A DNA stretch of 64,000 nt from Lewinellaceae bacterium (GTDB lineage Bacteria; Bacteroidota; Bacteroidia; Chitinophagales; Saprospiraceae), in NCBI GenBank assembly GCA_020636075.1, contig JACJYO010000012.1, positions 62,001-126,000 on the forward strand. Reading direction: 5' to 3'. The notes under the pieces were generated by a model. The model saw only the letters and a list, made by a program, of their open reading frames with translations, did not search any database and was not told where the DNA came from. Positions 18,306-25,891 of the stretch are shown here, piece after piece. A program made the position numbers and the translations under genes. Each line of letters starts with the position of its first letter. The stretch's first letter is position 1.

Positions 18306-18566
18306 TTATGTGCCGGCTTCTGGCTCCAATTCGTCCAAGTCGCCGATTTGTTTCAAATATTCAAAGGTGATCTTCGCCTCCGCTTCATCCACCATGCTGA
18401 TTGCTGCACCTACGTGCACAAGGACATAATCACCCACGCCGGCTTCAGGTACCATACTGAGGTTTACCTCGCGGCTGATCCCGCCAAAACTGACTTTTCC
18501 ACTCCGAAAGGGATTGTCGGCATCCGTTGTTATGGCAGTTACTTTTCCAGGAATGGCAAGACACAT
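18306..18566 (-). CDS. hypC: Hydrogenase maturation chaperone HypC
   Basis: 86 residues opening with MCLAIPGKV. The second-position Cys is essential for binding HypD and the iron. The compact OB-like domain (VSFGGISREVNLSMVP, GDYVLVHVGAAISMVDEAEA) matches the HypC/HybG family in length and sequence. It delivers the Fe(CN)2CO group to the immature large subunit. It is followed 10 nt later by the nickel permease gene. Confidence 0.97.
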   Translation of the reverse strand: MCLAIPGKVTAITTDADNPFRSGKVSFGGISREVNLSMVPEAGVGDYVLVHVGAAISMVDEAEAKITFEYLKQIGDLDELEPEAGT

Positions 18567-18609
18567 ATTTTCTTAATGATGAATGATGAGCGATGAGTAT
18601 TTCAAAATG

Positions 18610-18662
18610 CGGGAATGGTGAAGGGTGCCAAGTGAGGGGGTGACTCCAAGTCACCCCCTCAC
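18610..18662. repeat. GGTGAA core plus GACT-CCA-AGTC hairpin at the hypB stop
   Basis: The perfect 14-bp hairpin at 18632-18662 (loop CCA) is nearly identical to the one at 280-310, with paired changes in the stem. It touches the hypB stop codon (18662-18664). Upstream, CGGGAATGGTGAA at 18610-18622 matches the loop core of the repeats at 8618 and 36395. The element lies between hypB and hypC. Confidence 0.85.
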
Positions 18663-19477
18663 TACACTGTGAATGAAAGCCAGGCGTACCACCCCTCCAT
18701 TCCTGCACCGGTCGTAGCCGATACTTCCAGAAATTCGAGATTGGGATTTACCTGGCGGCCATATTTTTTTAATTGTTCCAAATCAAACTGCAGGTAAGGC
18801 AACAGGTCAATTTTATTGATCACACACAAATCGGCGGTGTGAAACATATCGGGGTACTTGATGGGTTTGTCCTCGCCTTCCGTAACACTGATCACCACCA
18901 CCCGCCGGCCTTCACCGAGATCGAACATGGAAGGGCACACCAGATTGCCGACATTTTCAATAAACACGATGCTGTCGGTTTCCGGCTGCAAGGACCGGAT
19001 GGCCTGATGCACCATATCTGCTTCCAGGTGGCAGCCTTTGCCGGTATTAATCTGCACCACCGGCGCACCACCGGCGGCAATACGTTCGGCATCGCGGTCG
19101 GTTTGCTGATCGCCTTCAATCACATAAAACCGGTCTTTACCGGCCCGGTCGGCCAGGGTGCGTTCCAGCAACGCAGTTTTCCCCGAACCCGGCGAACTCA
19201 CGAGGTTGATAGCCCGGATGTTCCGCGCTTCAAAAAAGCCCCGGTTCCGCTCAGCCATACGCTTGTTTTTGTCCAGAATATCGCGCTCCAAGTCCACCAG
19301 GGTTTTCACCGGTGGCGGTGGCGTCTGCACCCGGACTGCCGGTTTTTCCGGCGCTTCAACAACCAGCGGTTCTACCTGAGTATCCATCGCCAGACCGGCA
19401 AATGAAGCGGGTTTTAATACCGGTAGCAAGGTTTTTAATTGATGTCCGTTGCCGCTGCAACCACAAGTAGCGCACAT
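18662..19477 (-). CDS. hypB: Hydrogenase nickel-incorporation GTPase HypB
   Basis: 271 residues. The N-terminus MCATCGCSGNG has the CXXCGC nickel-binding motif. A variable linker to about residue 95 is followed by the SIMIBI GTPase domain, with P-loop SSPGSGKTALLE, VIEGDQQT, the metal-site Cys-His in GKGCHLEADM, and NKIDL for guanine recognition. HypB loads nickel together with HypA. The C-terminus ends on the hairpin at 18632-18662. Confidence 0.97.
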   Translation of the reverse strand: MCATCGCSGNGHQLKTLLPVLKPASFAGLAMDTQVEPLVVEAPEKPAVRVQTPPPPVKTLVDLERDILDKNKRMAERNRGFFEARNIRAINLVSSPGSGKTALLERTLADRAGKDRFYVIEGDQQTDRDAERIAAGGAPVVQINTGKGCHLEADMVHQAIRSLQPETDSIVFIENVGNLVCPSMFDLGEGRRVVVISVTEGEDKPIKYPDMFHTADLCVINKIDLLPYLQFDLEQLKKYGRQVNPNLEFLEVSATTGAGMEGWYAWLSFTV

Positions 19478-19497
19478 AATATGGAGTGATTGAGTGA

Positions 19498-19986
19498 TTA
19501 ATTTTTAACCATCTGGTTTTTGAGCCTTTGGGGGGCTGTCAACCCCCCACCCCTCCCCCCCGGGAGAGGGGGCTTGCCCTCATTCCAATCAAAATTCAGG
19601 TTGGGTGGAAGCCCCCCTCCCTGGGGGGGAGGGGATGGGGCCGACACCAGCGTGATCGATTTGATCCGCAGTTCTTCTCCCTGCGTAATGTTCAAAAAAT
19701 GCGAACCACAATCCGGGCACGGATCGTAGTAAAAACCAATATTGAACGACTTGCCGCAGTCGCTGCAAACAGCTTTGCCGGGCAACTGCTCGATCTGCAG
19801 TTTGGTATCAGCCAGCGGGGTATCGCCTACAGCTGCCGGCCAGAGAAACTCAAGGGTGCTCAGTTCCACCCCTGCCAGGGCGCCGACTTGAAGGTCAATC
19901 GAATCCACCGTACAGGTTTCACTCCGGTCTTGCACTACAGCCAACGTGGATTCCAGAATGCTTTGGATGATGGATAGCTCATGCAT
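19498..19986 (-). CDS. hypA: Hydrogenase nickel-incorporation protein HypA, repeat-extended
   Basis: The frame is open from 20028, but the ATG at 19986 is chosen because HypA must start MHELS: its N-terminal amine and His2 bind nickel. Zinc is held by CSDCGKSF and PCPDCGSHF. The normal family length of about 114 residues ends at LRIKSITLV. Another 48 or so residues (SAPSPPPQGGG, KPPLPGGRGGG) are encoded by a GC-rich inverted repeat read through in frame. The extension is probably non-functional tail. It is first in the hypA-B-C-permease-D-E operon. Confidence 0.93.
   Translation of the reverse strand: MHELSIIQSILESTLAVVQDRSETCTVDSIDLQVGALAGVELSTLEFLWPAAVGDTPLADTKLQIEQLPGKAVCSDCGKSFNIGFYYDPCPDCGSHFLNITQGEELRIKSITLVSAPSPPPQGGGLPPNLNFDWNEGKPPLPGGRGGGLTAPQRLKNQMVKN
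19530..19645. repeat. CCCCTCCCCC/GGGGGAGGGG inverted repeat inside the hypA 3' end
   Basis: Arms around 19543-19576 and 19609-19641 pair as CCCCACCCCTCCCC against GGGGAGGGGATGGGG, with a short unique centre (TTCCAATCAAAATTCAGGTT). It is coding because it lies before the hypA stop. Relatives are at 28127-28274 and, as a half-element, at 48370-48415. Confidence 0.8.
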
Positions 19987-20076
19987 ACAGGGTAAAGTTT
20001 TTGCAAACCCAAAAATCGGAGGATGCACTCCCCACCCGCATGATAAGAATCAGTTTATTCAGTGATCGTGCTCAAA

Positions 20077-20117
20077 GGCCGAATCGTATTTGTGAAAATA
20101 ACTTTATGGCCGAATCG
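20077..20117. promoter_or_regulatory. Paired GGCCGAATCG direct repeat in the divergent hydrogenase promoter region
   Basis: Two identical 10-mers at 20077-20086 and 20108-20117 are 31 bp apart, three helical turns. They lie in the 169-bp region between divergent hypA and the hydrogenase small-subunit gene. Spacing on one DNA face suggests a regulator site; no known operator was recognised and no exact TAnnTTTG element is present. Confidence 0.35.
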
Positions 20118-20155
20118 CATCACCTTTTGCTCATTTTCTATCAAAATCAATTTTT

Positions 20156-21271
20156 ATGGCACAACGTCCGACGCGTACGAGCTACTACGAGGAACTCCGT
20201 CAGCGTGGATACTCCCGGCGCGACTTCATGAAATTCTGCGCCACCATAGCCGCATACCTTGGTCTTGAAGCGACCGGTGTAGGCCAGGTGGTACAGGCGC
20301 TGGAGAACAAACCGCGTATTCCGGTGATCTGGATGCACTTTCAGGAATGCACCTGCTGCAGCGAAAGTTTTATCCGTTCCTCCCACCCCATTGTTGCTGA
20401 CATTCTCCTCGATAAATTATCGCTGGACTACACCGAGACCCTGATGGCCGCCTCCGGTCACCAGGCTGAACAGTGTATGCGGGACACCATGGAAAAATAC
20501 AAAGGGGAGTATGTCCTGTGCATCGAAGGCTCCGTCCCGACGGAGGCCGAAGGGGTGTACTGCATGATCGGCGGCCGTACGTCGCTCGACATCCTGAAGG
20601 AGGTCGGCGCCGGAGCCAAGGCCGTGATTGCCTGGGGCAGTTGCGCCTCGAACGGCTGCGTGCAGTCGGCCAAACCGAATCCTACCGGCGCTAAGCCCAT
20701 CCACAAACTCCTCAGCGGCGTGCCGATCATCAAAGTGCCGGGTTGCCCGCCAATTGGCGAGGTGATGGCCGGTGTTTTGGTCCACCTGATCACGTTTGGC
20801 CGCATCCCCGAACTCGACCGCATCGGGCGGCCCAAAGCCTTCTATTCCAAGCGGGTACACGACACCTGCTACCGCCGCCCGTTTTATGATGCCGGCCTGT
20901 TTGTTGAAACATTTGACGATGCCAACGCTAAAAAAGGCTACTGCCTGTACAAAGTCGGATGTAAGGGGCCGAGCACCTACAATGCCTGCGGGGTGACCAA
21001 GTGGAACAACGGCACGAGCTTCCCCATCCAGTCGGGCCACGGCTGCTTCGGCTGTTCGGAAGAAGGCTATTGGGATGCCGGCGGCTTGTATGTGCGCAAC
21101 CAGCCATTCCCCGGCTTCGGAATTGAAGCGGATGCCGATGAAATTGGAACGGCTGCCGCAGTAGTTACCGGTGCTGGAATTGCGGCGCATGCCGTAATGA
21201 CGAATGTTCGGAAGAAAAAACTGATCAACAACCTGATCAAAGAAGGTAAAGACGCCGATAAGGAACTTTAA
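20156..21271 (+). CDS. hyaA: [NiFe]-hydrogenase small subunit, O2-tolerant group 1d type
   Basis: 371 residues. A Tat signal (SRRDFMKF, residues 20-27) exports the folded dimer. The proximal-cluster cysteines are C65, C67, C68 (ECTCC), C163, C168 (GSCASNGC) and the one in PGCPP. The two extra ones, C67 and C168, correspond to Cys19 and Cys120 of E. coli hydrogenase-1, which support the [4Fe-3S] cluster needed for O2 tolerance. Medial and distal cluster ligands follow (DTCYRR, GYCLYKVGCKG, SGHGCFGCSE). A C-terminal hydrophobic helix (about 325-345) anchors it in the membrane. It is the first gene of the structural operon. Confidence 0.97.
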   Translation: MAQRPTRTSYYEELRQRGYSRRDFMKFCATIAAYLGLEATGVGQVVQALENKPRIPVIWMHFQECTCCSESFIRSSHPIVADILLDKLSLDYTETLMAASGHQAEQCMRDTMEKYKGEYVLCIEGSVPTEAEGVYCMIGGRTSLDILKEVGAGAKAVIAWGSCASNGCVQSAKPNPTGAKPIHKLLSGVPIIKVPGCPPIGEVMAGVLVHLITFGRIPELDRIGRPKAFYSKRVHDTCYRRPFYDAGLFVETFDDANAKKGYCLYKVGCKGPSTYNACGVTKWNNGTSFPIQSGHGCFGCSEEGYWDAGGLYVRNQPFPGFGIEADADEIGTAAAVVTGAGIAAHAVMTNVRKKKLINNLIKEGKDADKEL

Positions 21272-21360
21272 CCGCAATATGCTCCAACATTCCTGAACCT
21301 TTTTTTAGAAAAAACAGGGTCCGGATTGGCAAAGCCGGGCTTTCGATAAACTTATAATTT

Positions 21361-23076
21361 ATGAGCGAACGCATTGTAGTCGATCCGATCACCCGCATTG
21401 AAGGCCACCTACGGGTAGAAGCCGATATCCGGGACGGAAAAATCGTCGATGCCTTTTCGTCCGGAACCATGGTTCGGGGCATCGAAAAAATCCTGCGGGG
21501 CCGCGACCCCCGCGATGCCTGGGCTTTCGTTGGCCGGGTATGCGGGGTGTGTACCACCGTGCACTCCCTGGCTTCGGTACGCGCTGTGGAAGATGCCCTC
21601 GACATGGTCATTCCGCCCAATGCCGAGCTGGTGCGCAACATCATGTTTGGCACCCAATACATGCACGACCACGCAGTGCACTTTTACCACCTGCACGCCC
21701 TCGACTGGGTAGACGTGGTGAGCGCGCTGAGTGCCGACCCGAAGGAGGCTTCGACGATTGCACAAAGCATTTCTAACTGGCCGAAAAGCTCGCCGGGCTA
21801 TTTCTCCGACCTGCAAAAACGGCTGACCAAATTTGTGGAAAGTGGGCAACTGGGCATTTTCGCCAACGGCTACTGGGGTCACAAAGCGTACAAACTACCG
21901 CCGGCTATAAACCTCATCGCCGTGGCGCACTACCTCGAAGCGCTTGAATGGCAAAAGGAAATTGTGAAAGTACACACCATCTTCGGCGGTAAAAACCCGC
22001 ACCCCAACTACCTGGTGGGCGGTATGGCGTGCAGCATCGGACTCGACGATGTGAGCGCCATCAATGCCGAGCGCCTGGCCTACGTGGGGCAGTTGCTCGC
22101 GGATGCCCGCGAATTTATCAATCAGGTGTACATCCCCGACTTGCTGGCCATTGCGCCCTACTACCTCGACTGGGGCGCCATCGGTGGCGGTTTGGGCAAT
22201 TATCTCGTTTACGGCGACCTGGGCACCAATGGTTACCGCGATCCGTCGACGTACAAATTTCCGGCCGGCGCCATCCTGAACAAGGATCTCAGCCGGGTGC
22301 ATGAAGTAAACATGCGCGACGATGCGGAAATCCAGGAATTTATCGATCACTCCTGGTACGAGTACCCGGGTGATGCCAAGGGCTTGCACCCTTGGAAAGG
22401 TGAAACCGAAATCAAGTACAGCGGCCCGAAACCGCCGTTCGATCACCTGGACACCGACAAAAAATACAGTTACCTGAAAACCCCGCGCTGGAAAGGCAAC
22501 GCTATGGAAGTTGGCCCGCTCGCACGGGTACTGGTCGGGTATGCCAGTGGCCGGGAAGATTTCAAAGCCGTGGTTGACAGCACCTTGCAAAAACTGAATG
22601 TGCCGGCAGCCGCCTTGTTCTCCACCCTTGGCCGCACGGCCGCACGGGGACTGGAATCTGTCCTCGTTGCCGATTGGACACTGGAGTTTTACGAGCAATT
22701 GCTCGCCAATATCCGCAACGGCGATACCCGCATGGCAGCCATGGAAAAATTCAATCCGGACAAATGGCCAACCAAAGCCCAGGGCGTCGGGCACACCGAA
22801 GCCCCGCGCGGCGCACTTGGCCACTGGATTGTCATTGAGGATAAAAAAATAGCCAACTACCAGTTGGTAGTACCGACGACCTGGAATGCTTCCCCGCGCG
22901 ACGGCGAAGGCAACCAGTCGGCCTACGAATCCGCGCTGATGGACACCCCCATTGTGGATGACCATCAACCCCTGGAGATTTTGCGCACGATTCACTCGTT
23001 CGACCCTTGTTTGGCTTGTGCCGTACACCTGTACGATGAAGAGGGCAAGCAGGTTAGTCGGGTGCGGGCGCTTTAG
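21361..23076 (+). CDS. hyaB: [NiFe]-hydrogenase large subunit
   Basis: 571 residues holding the Ni-Fe(CN)2CO centre that oxidises H2. The N-terminal Cys pair is in GRVCGVCTTVHS and the C-terminal pair in SFDPCLACAVH. The tail LYDEEGKQVSRVRAL after that His is the 15-residue peptide removed by the maturation protease after nickel insertion. Length and sequence fit group 1 membrane-bound uptake enzymes. It follows the small-subunit gene by 89 nt. A repeat begins about 5 nt after its stop. Confidence 0.97.
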   Translation: MSERIVVDPITRIEGHLRVEADIRDGKIVDAFSSGTMVRGIEKILRGRDPRDAWAFVGRVCGVCTTVHSLASVRAVEDALDMVIPPNAELVRNIMFGTQYMHDHAVHFYHLHALDWVDVVSALSADPKEASTIAQSISNWPKSSPGYFSDLQKRLTKFVESGQLGIFANGYWGHKAYKLPPAINLIAVAHYLEALEWQKEIVKVHTIFGGKNPHPNYLVGGMACSIGLDDVSAINAERLAYVGQLLADAREFINQVYIPDLLAIAPYYLDWGAIGGGLGNYLVYGDLGTNGYRDPSTYKFPAGAILNKDLSRVHEVNMRDDAEIQEFIDHSWYEYPGDAKGLHPWKGETEIKYSGPKPPFDHLDTDKKYSYLKTPRWKGNAMEVGPLARVLVGYASGREDFKAVVDSTLQKLNVPAAALFSTLGRTAARGLESVLVADWTLEFYEQLLANIRNGDTRMAAMEKFNPDKWPTKAQGVGHTEAPRGALGHWIVIEDKKIANYQLVVPTTWNASPRDGEGNQSAYESALMDTPIVDDHQPLEILRTIHSFDPCLACAVHLYDEEGKQVSRVRAL

Positions 23077-23097
23077 TTCATTGATTACATAATTGCA

Positions 23098-23221
23098 GAT
23101 TACATGATTACATGATTTTAGAAGTAGTTCACCTTGATGAAACAGATGGAACGCTCCGGATTTTAAACACGAAATATTGAGCACACTACGGTTACTTCTT
23201 CAATCATGTAATCATGTAATC
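23098..23221. repeat. GATTACATGATTACATGATT inverted repeat
   Basis: Perfect 20-nt arms at 23098-23117 and 23202-23221, with further ATTACAT and TCATGTAATC words outside them, enclose about 84 nt. The loop contains GTTCACCTT (23127-23135), the complement of the AAGGTGAAC-type core seen in other loops. It lies between the large-subunit and cytochrome b genes of the same operon. Confidence 0.85.
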
Positions 23222-23273
23222 TTAAATCATGTAATCAAACCTCATGTATACGATCAACTAACAACACTCACCT

Positions 23274-23987
23274 ATGTCCACACATAATTTACGTCGTGTA
23301 TTTGTATGGCAGCTTCCCGTCCGGTTTTTTCACTGGGTAAATGCGCTGGCCATTGTGGTCTTGTGCGTCACGGGATACCTGATCGGGAAGCCCCCGGCAC
23401 TGATGTCGAGTGGAGAAGCGTATGAACGATTTGTATTTGGCTGGATCCGGTATATCCACTTTGTGGCGGCGTACATATTTTTCTTCAATTTCATTTTCCG
23501 CATTTACTGGGGTTTTGTCGGGAATAAGTATGCCAACTGGAAAAATTTCATTCCGACGAATCGCAAGTATTTTCAGGAAATATGGCAGGTGATCAAAATT
23601 GATATTTTTCAAATGAAGGGCAAGGAACACCTGGCTGTTGGGCACAACGCTCTGGCAGGGTTTACCTACTTTTTGGTTTTTATCCTTTTTGCGGTCCAGT
23701 GTTTTACCGGTTTTGGCCTGTATGAGGCGATGAGCCAATCCTGGATTGCCGGTCTGTTTGCCTGGGTACCCGCCCTGTTTGGCGGCGATTTTGCCTTGCG
23801 GCAAATTCACCATATCACGATGTGGTTGTTCATTCTTTTCTCCATCGTGCACATCTACCTGGTGTTTTACCACGATTATGTGGAAGGCCGGGGCGAAGTG
23901 TCTTCCATGGGTGGTGGCTGGAAATTCATTGAGGAAGAAGCCTTTCTGAAAGAAGAAAAAGAAGAAGCACTTTCAGACATTACCTAA
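23274..23987 (+). CDS. hyaC: Hydrogenase-associated cytochrome b
   Basis: 237 residues with four membrane helices, matching the Ni/Fe-hydrogenase b-type cytochrome family that accepts electrons from the small subunit and passes them to quinone. Probable haem ligands are the His residues in VRFFHWVNALAIV, YIHFVAAYIF, HNALAGFTYF and HIYLVFYHDYVEGRGE. The last is the family C-terminal signature. It ends with a charged cytoplasmic tail. The start at 23274 gives the usual VFVWQLPVRFFHW opening. Confidence 0.95.
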   Translation: MSTHNLRRVFVWQLPVRFFHWVNALAIVVLCVTGYLIGKPPALMSSGEAYERFVFGWIRYIHFVAAYIFFFNFIFRIYWGFVGNKYANWKNFIPTNRKYFQEIWQVIKIDIFQMKGKEHLAVGHNALAGFTYFLVFILFAVQCFTGFGLYEAMSQSWIAGLFAWVPALFGGDFALRQIHHITMWLFILFSIVHIYLVFYHDYVEGRGEVSSMGGGWKFIEEEAFLKEEKEEALSDIT

Positions 23988-24006
23988 CTTATTACCTTAG
24001 CACAAG

Positions 24007-24579
24007 ATGATGGTTTCGAAAAACAAGCAATCGCGACTACTCCTTTTAGGTGTGGGGAATTACCTCATGGGCGATGAAGGCGTGGGGGTGCACATTGCAC
24101 AGCAATTGGCAGAACATCCGTGGCCAGCTGGCGTGGAGGTACTCGACGGGGGTACGGGTGGTTTTCACCTCATGGGTATCCTGGAACAGTACGACCGGGT
24201 GATAATGGTAGATGCCACAATCGACGGTCAACCTGCCGGCAGCATCCGACTGCTGGAACCCCGGTTTGCCGCCGATTTTCCGCGCTCGATGAGCACCCAC
24301 GATGTCGGATTGCGCGATGTGCTGGAAGCGTTGCAGGTGACCGGCAAAATGCCCAAAATATCACTGATAACCGTCTCTGTGGAAGAATTACAGCCCATGT
24401 GCATCCAATTATCGCCTGCTGTTGAGACTGCCAGCCAACTGGTAATGGCTCAATTGCAAATCTGGTTGGGGCATTGGGATACTGAACAACCGTTAAAGAA
24501 AAATCAATTAAAATTATGGTTCCCGACTGGCTTATCCAGCTACGCGAATTCATCAGCCAGCCCTGGCCTTGGTGGGTAG
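24007..24579 (+). CDS. hyaD: Hydrogenase maturation endopeptidase
   Basis: 190 residues. It belongs to the HyaD/HybD family that clips the large-subunit tail once nickel is in place. LLLLGVGNYLMGDEGVGVH carries the first metal-binding Glu, IMVDATIDG the Asp and MSTHDVGLRD the His. The core ends near residue 157 (WLGHWD). About 30 further residues of low-conservation tail overlap the next gene by 64 nt. It begins 19 nt after the cytochrome gene. Confidence 0.94.
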   Translation: MMVSKNKQSRLLLLGVGNYLMGDEGVGVHIAQQLAEHPWPAGVEVLDGGTGGFHLMGILEQYDRVIMVDATIDGQPAGSIRLLEPRFAADFPRSMSTHDVGLRDVLEALQVTGKMPKISLITVSVEELQPMCIQLSPAVETASQLVMAQLQIWLGHWDTEQPLKKNQLKLWFPTGLSSYANSSASPGLGG

Positions 24580-25115
24580 CTGGGTTGATGATCGCATTGA
24601 TCATGTTCCTGCTCCTGTGGTTTGGCAAAAACTTCGGGATGTCCGAAAATTTCCGAATCATGTGCGCCGCCGATGGCGCCGACGATGTAAACGAGTTTTT
24701 TAAAATCAACTGGCGCGACCAGGAGTGGAATCTGCTGGTGGCGCTCGGCGCTGTTTTTGGCGGGTATATGGCCTCCCACTATTTTGCAGCCCCCGACGGT
24801 GCGATCGCGCACGTTTCAGCTGCAACCGTGGAAAGTTTGCGCGGCTTAGGCCTTCAGTTTGAAAATAATCAGGTTCCGCTGGTCCCCGATTGGTATAGCT
24901 GGGAGTCTATTTTCTCCTGGCGCGGGGTGCTGATGATCATCGGTGGCGGTTTTCTGGTGGGCTTTGGCGCCCGCTACGCCGGAGGATGTACGTCCGGCCA
25001 CGCTATCAGTGGTTTGTCAGCGCTAGAGCTGCCCTCCCTGGTTTCGGTTCTCGGCTTTTTCGCGGGTGGCATGACCATGACTTATTTGATCTTCCCCTTG
25101 ATTTTCGGGCATTAA
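24516..25115 (+). CDS. YeeE/YedE-family transporter, N-terminal half
   Basis: 199 residues with about four to five membrane helices. The signature GARYAGGCTSGHAISGLSALE is typical of YeeE/YedE (DUF395) sulphur-compound transporters. Related proteins move thiosulphate through conserved cysteines, and one such Cys is present here. It overlaps the maturation protease gene, so it is likely translated with the hydrogenase operon. The partner half follows 28 nt later. Which substrate it carries cannot be told from the sequence. Confidence 0.8.
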   Translation: MVPDWLIQLREFISQPWPWWVAGLMIALIMFLLLWFGKNFGMSENFRIMCAADGADDVNEFFKINWRDQEWNLLVALGAVFGGYMASHYFAAPDGAIAHVSAATVESLRGLGLQFENNQVPLVPDWYSWESIFSWRGVLMIIGGGFLVGFGARYAGGCTSGHAISGLSALELPSLVSVLGFFAGGMTMTYLIFPLIFGH

Positions 25116-25143
25116 ACCCATTAACCTTTAAAACAGATTCGCT

Positions 25144-25557
25144 ATGCGCATGTCGCGGTATATACTCGTTGGGATCCTGCTCGGATTCACCCTCTACAAA
25201 TCCGAGGCCGTCTCCTGGTTCCGGATCTTTGAGATGTTCAATTTTCAGTCGTTCCACATGTACGGTATCATCGGCACAGCAGTTGTCGCCGGCGTACTGA
25301 TCGTGCAATTTATCCGCCGGTACCACCTCAAATCGGTTACCGGGGAAGAAATCGTGATCCCGCCCAAGAACAAAACCTACCCGCGGTACATTATCGGCGG
25401 TTTTATTTTTGGGTTAGGCTGGGCATTGGCCGGCATTTGTCCGGCGCCAATGTTCATCCTGCTAGGAAGCGGATACACGGTTTTGATTTTGTTTCTGGCT
25501 TCGGCCATGGCCGGTACGTTTTTCTATGGGTTGCTGCGTAAACGGCTGCCGCATTAA
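25144..25557 (+). CDS. YeeE/YedE-family transporter, C-terminal half
   Basis: 137 residues and four membrane helices. It is a DUF6691-type half-transporter with the second-half signature YIIGGFIFGLGWALAGICPAP, which keeps a Cys facing the putative pore. Split YeeE/YedE pairs are common in Bacteroidota, often next to sulphur-metabolism genes; here they end the hydrogenase operon. Confidence 0.8.
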   Translation: MRMSRYILVGILLGFTLYKSEAVSWFRIFEMFNFQSFHMYGIIGTAVVAGVLIVQFIRRYHLKSVTGEEIVIPPKNKTYPRYIIGGFIFGLGWALAGICPAPMFILLGSGYTVLILFLASAMAGTFFYGLLRKRLPH

Positions 25558-25563
25558 AAAACC

Positions 25564-25594
25564 GTTGGTTAATCCGATTCCCGCTGTATTTTTG
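25564..25594 (+). promoter_or_regulatory. Bacteroidota -33/-7 promoter of tRNA-Gly
   Basis: GTTG (25564-25567) and a perfect TATTTTTG (25587-25594) are separated by exactly 19 nt. Transcription would start a few bases before the mature tRNA 5' end at 25604. This is the best-formed promoter in the window. Confidence 0.7.
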
Positions 25595-25603
25595 TATTGA
25601 AAA

Positions 25604-25676
25604 GCGGGATTAGCTCAGTTGGTAGAGCGCTAGCTTCCCAAGCTGGAAGTCGCGAGTTCGAGTCTCGTATCCCGCT
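25604..25676 (+). tRNA. tRNA-Gly (anticodon CCC)
   Basis: 73 nt forming a full cloverleaf. The acceptor stem GCGGGAT pairs with ATCCCGC, then a D arm (GCTCAGTTGGTAGAGC), an anticodon arm CTAGC-TTCCCAA-GCTGG, and a T arm with GTTCGAGTC. The loop places CCC at 34-36, decoding GGG glycine codons. The 3' CCA is not encoded. It has its own promoter and a strong hairpin 15 nt downstream. Confidence 0.95.
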
Positions 25677-25690
25677 CGCTGAAAATCAAC

Positions 25691-25718
25691 GGGCCCGCCG
25701 GAATATTCCGGCGGGCCC
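25691..25718 (+). terminator. Perfect 28-nt palindrome after tRNA-Gly
   Basis: GGGCCCGCCGGAAT and its exact complement form a very stable hairpin 15 nt after the tRNA, followed by only TT and then an A/T mix. It probably ends the tRNA transcript, although the T-run is poor and it also resembles the repeat hairpins of the region. Confidence 0.55.
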
Positions 25719-25747
25719 TTGAAATTTAGGGTACCTGCGTGGGTGCC

Positions 25748-25880
25748 ACTTTTCAAATTGAACTTTTCAAATTGAACTTTTGACTTTTTGAGAAACAACT
25801 CCGACTCGGAAAGTTCCTTAAAGTCAAATTTGAAAAGGTTAATTTGAAAAGTTAAAAGTTGTACACCCCCTCAAGCTGCT
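25748..25880. repeat. CAAATTGAACTTTT / TTTGAAAAG repeat beside the cysM stop
   Basis: Direct copies of TTTTCAAATTGAAC are followed by inverted TTTGAAAAGGTTAATTTGAA words and end with AAAGTTGTACACCCCCTC. The last motif is shared with the element at 34615-34660 beside adenine deaminase. It ends about 12 nt from the cysM stop. Confidence 0.75.
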
Positions 25881-25891
25881 TAAGTTGTTAG

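Noticed and set aside
21895..23184. 429-residue open frame on the minus strand
   Set aside because: Antisense to the hydrogenase large subunit; no family features.
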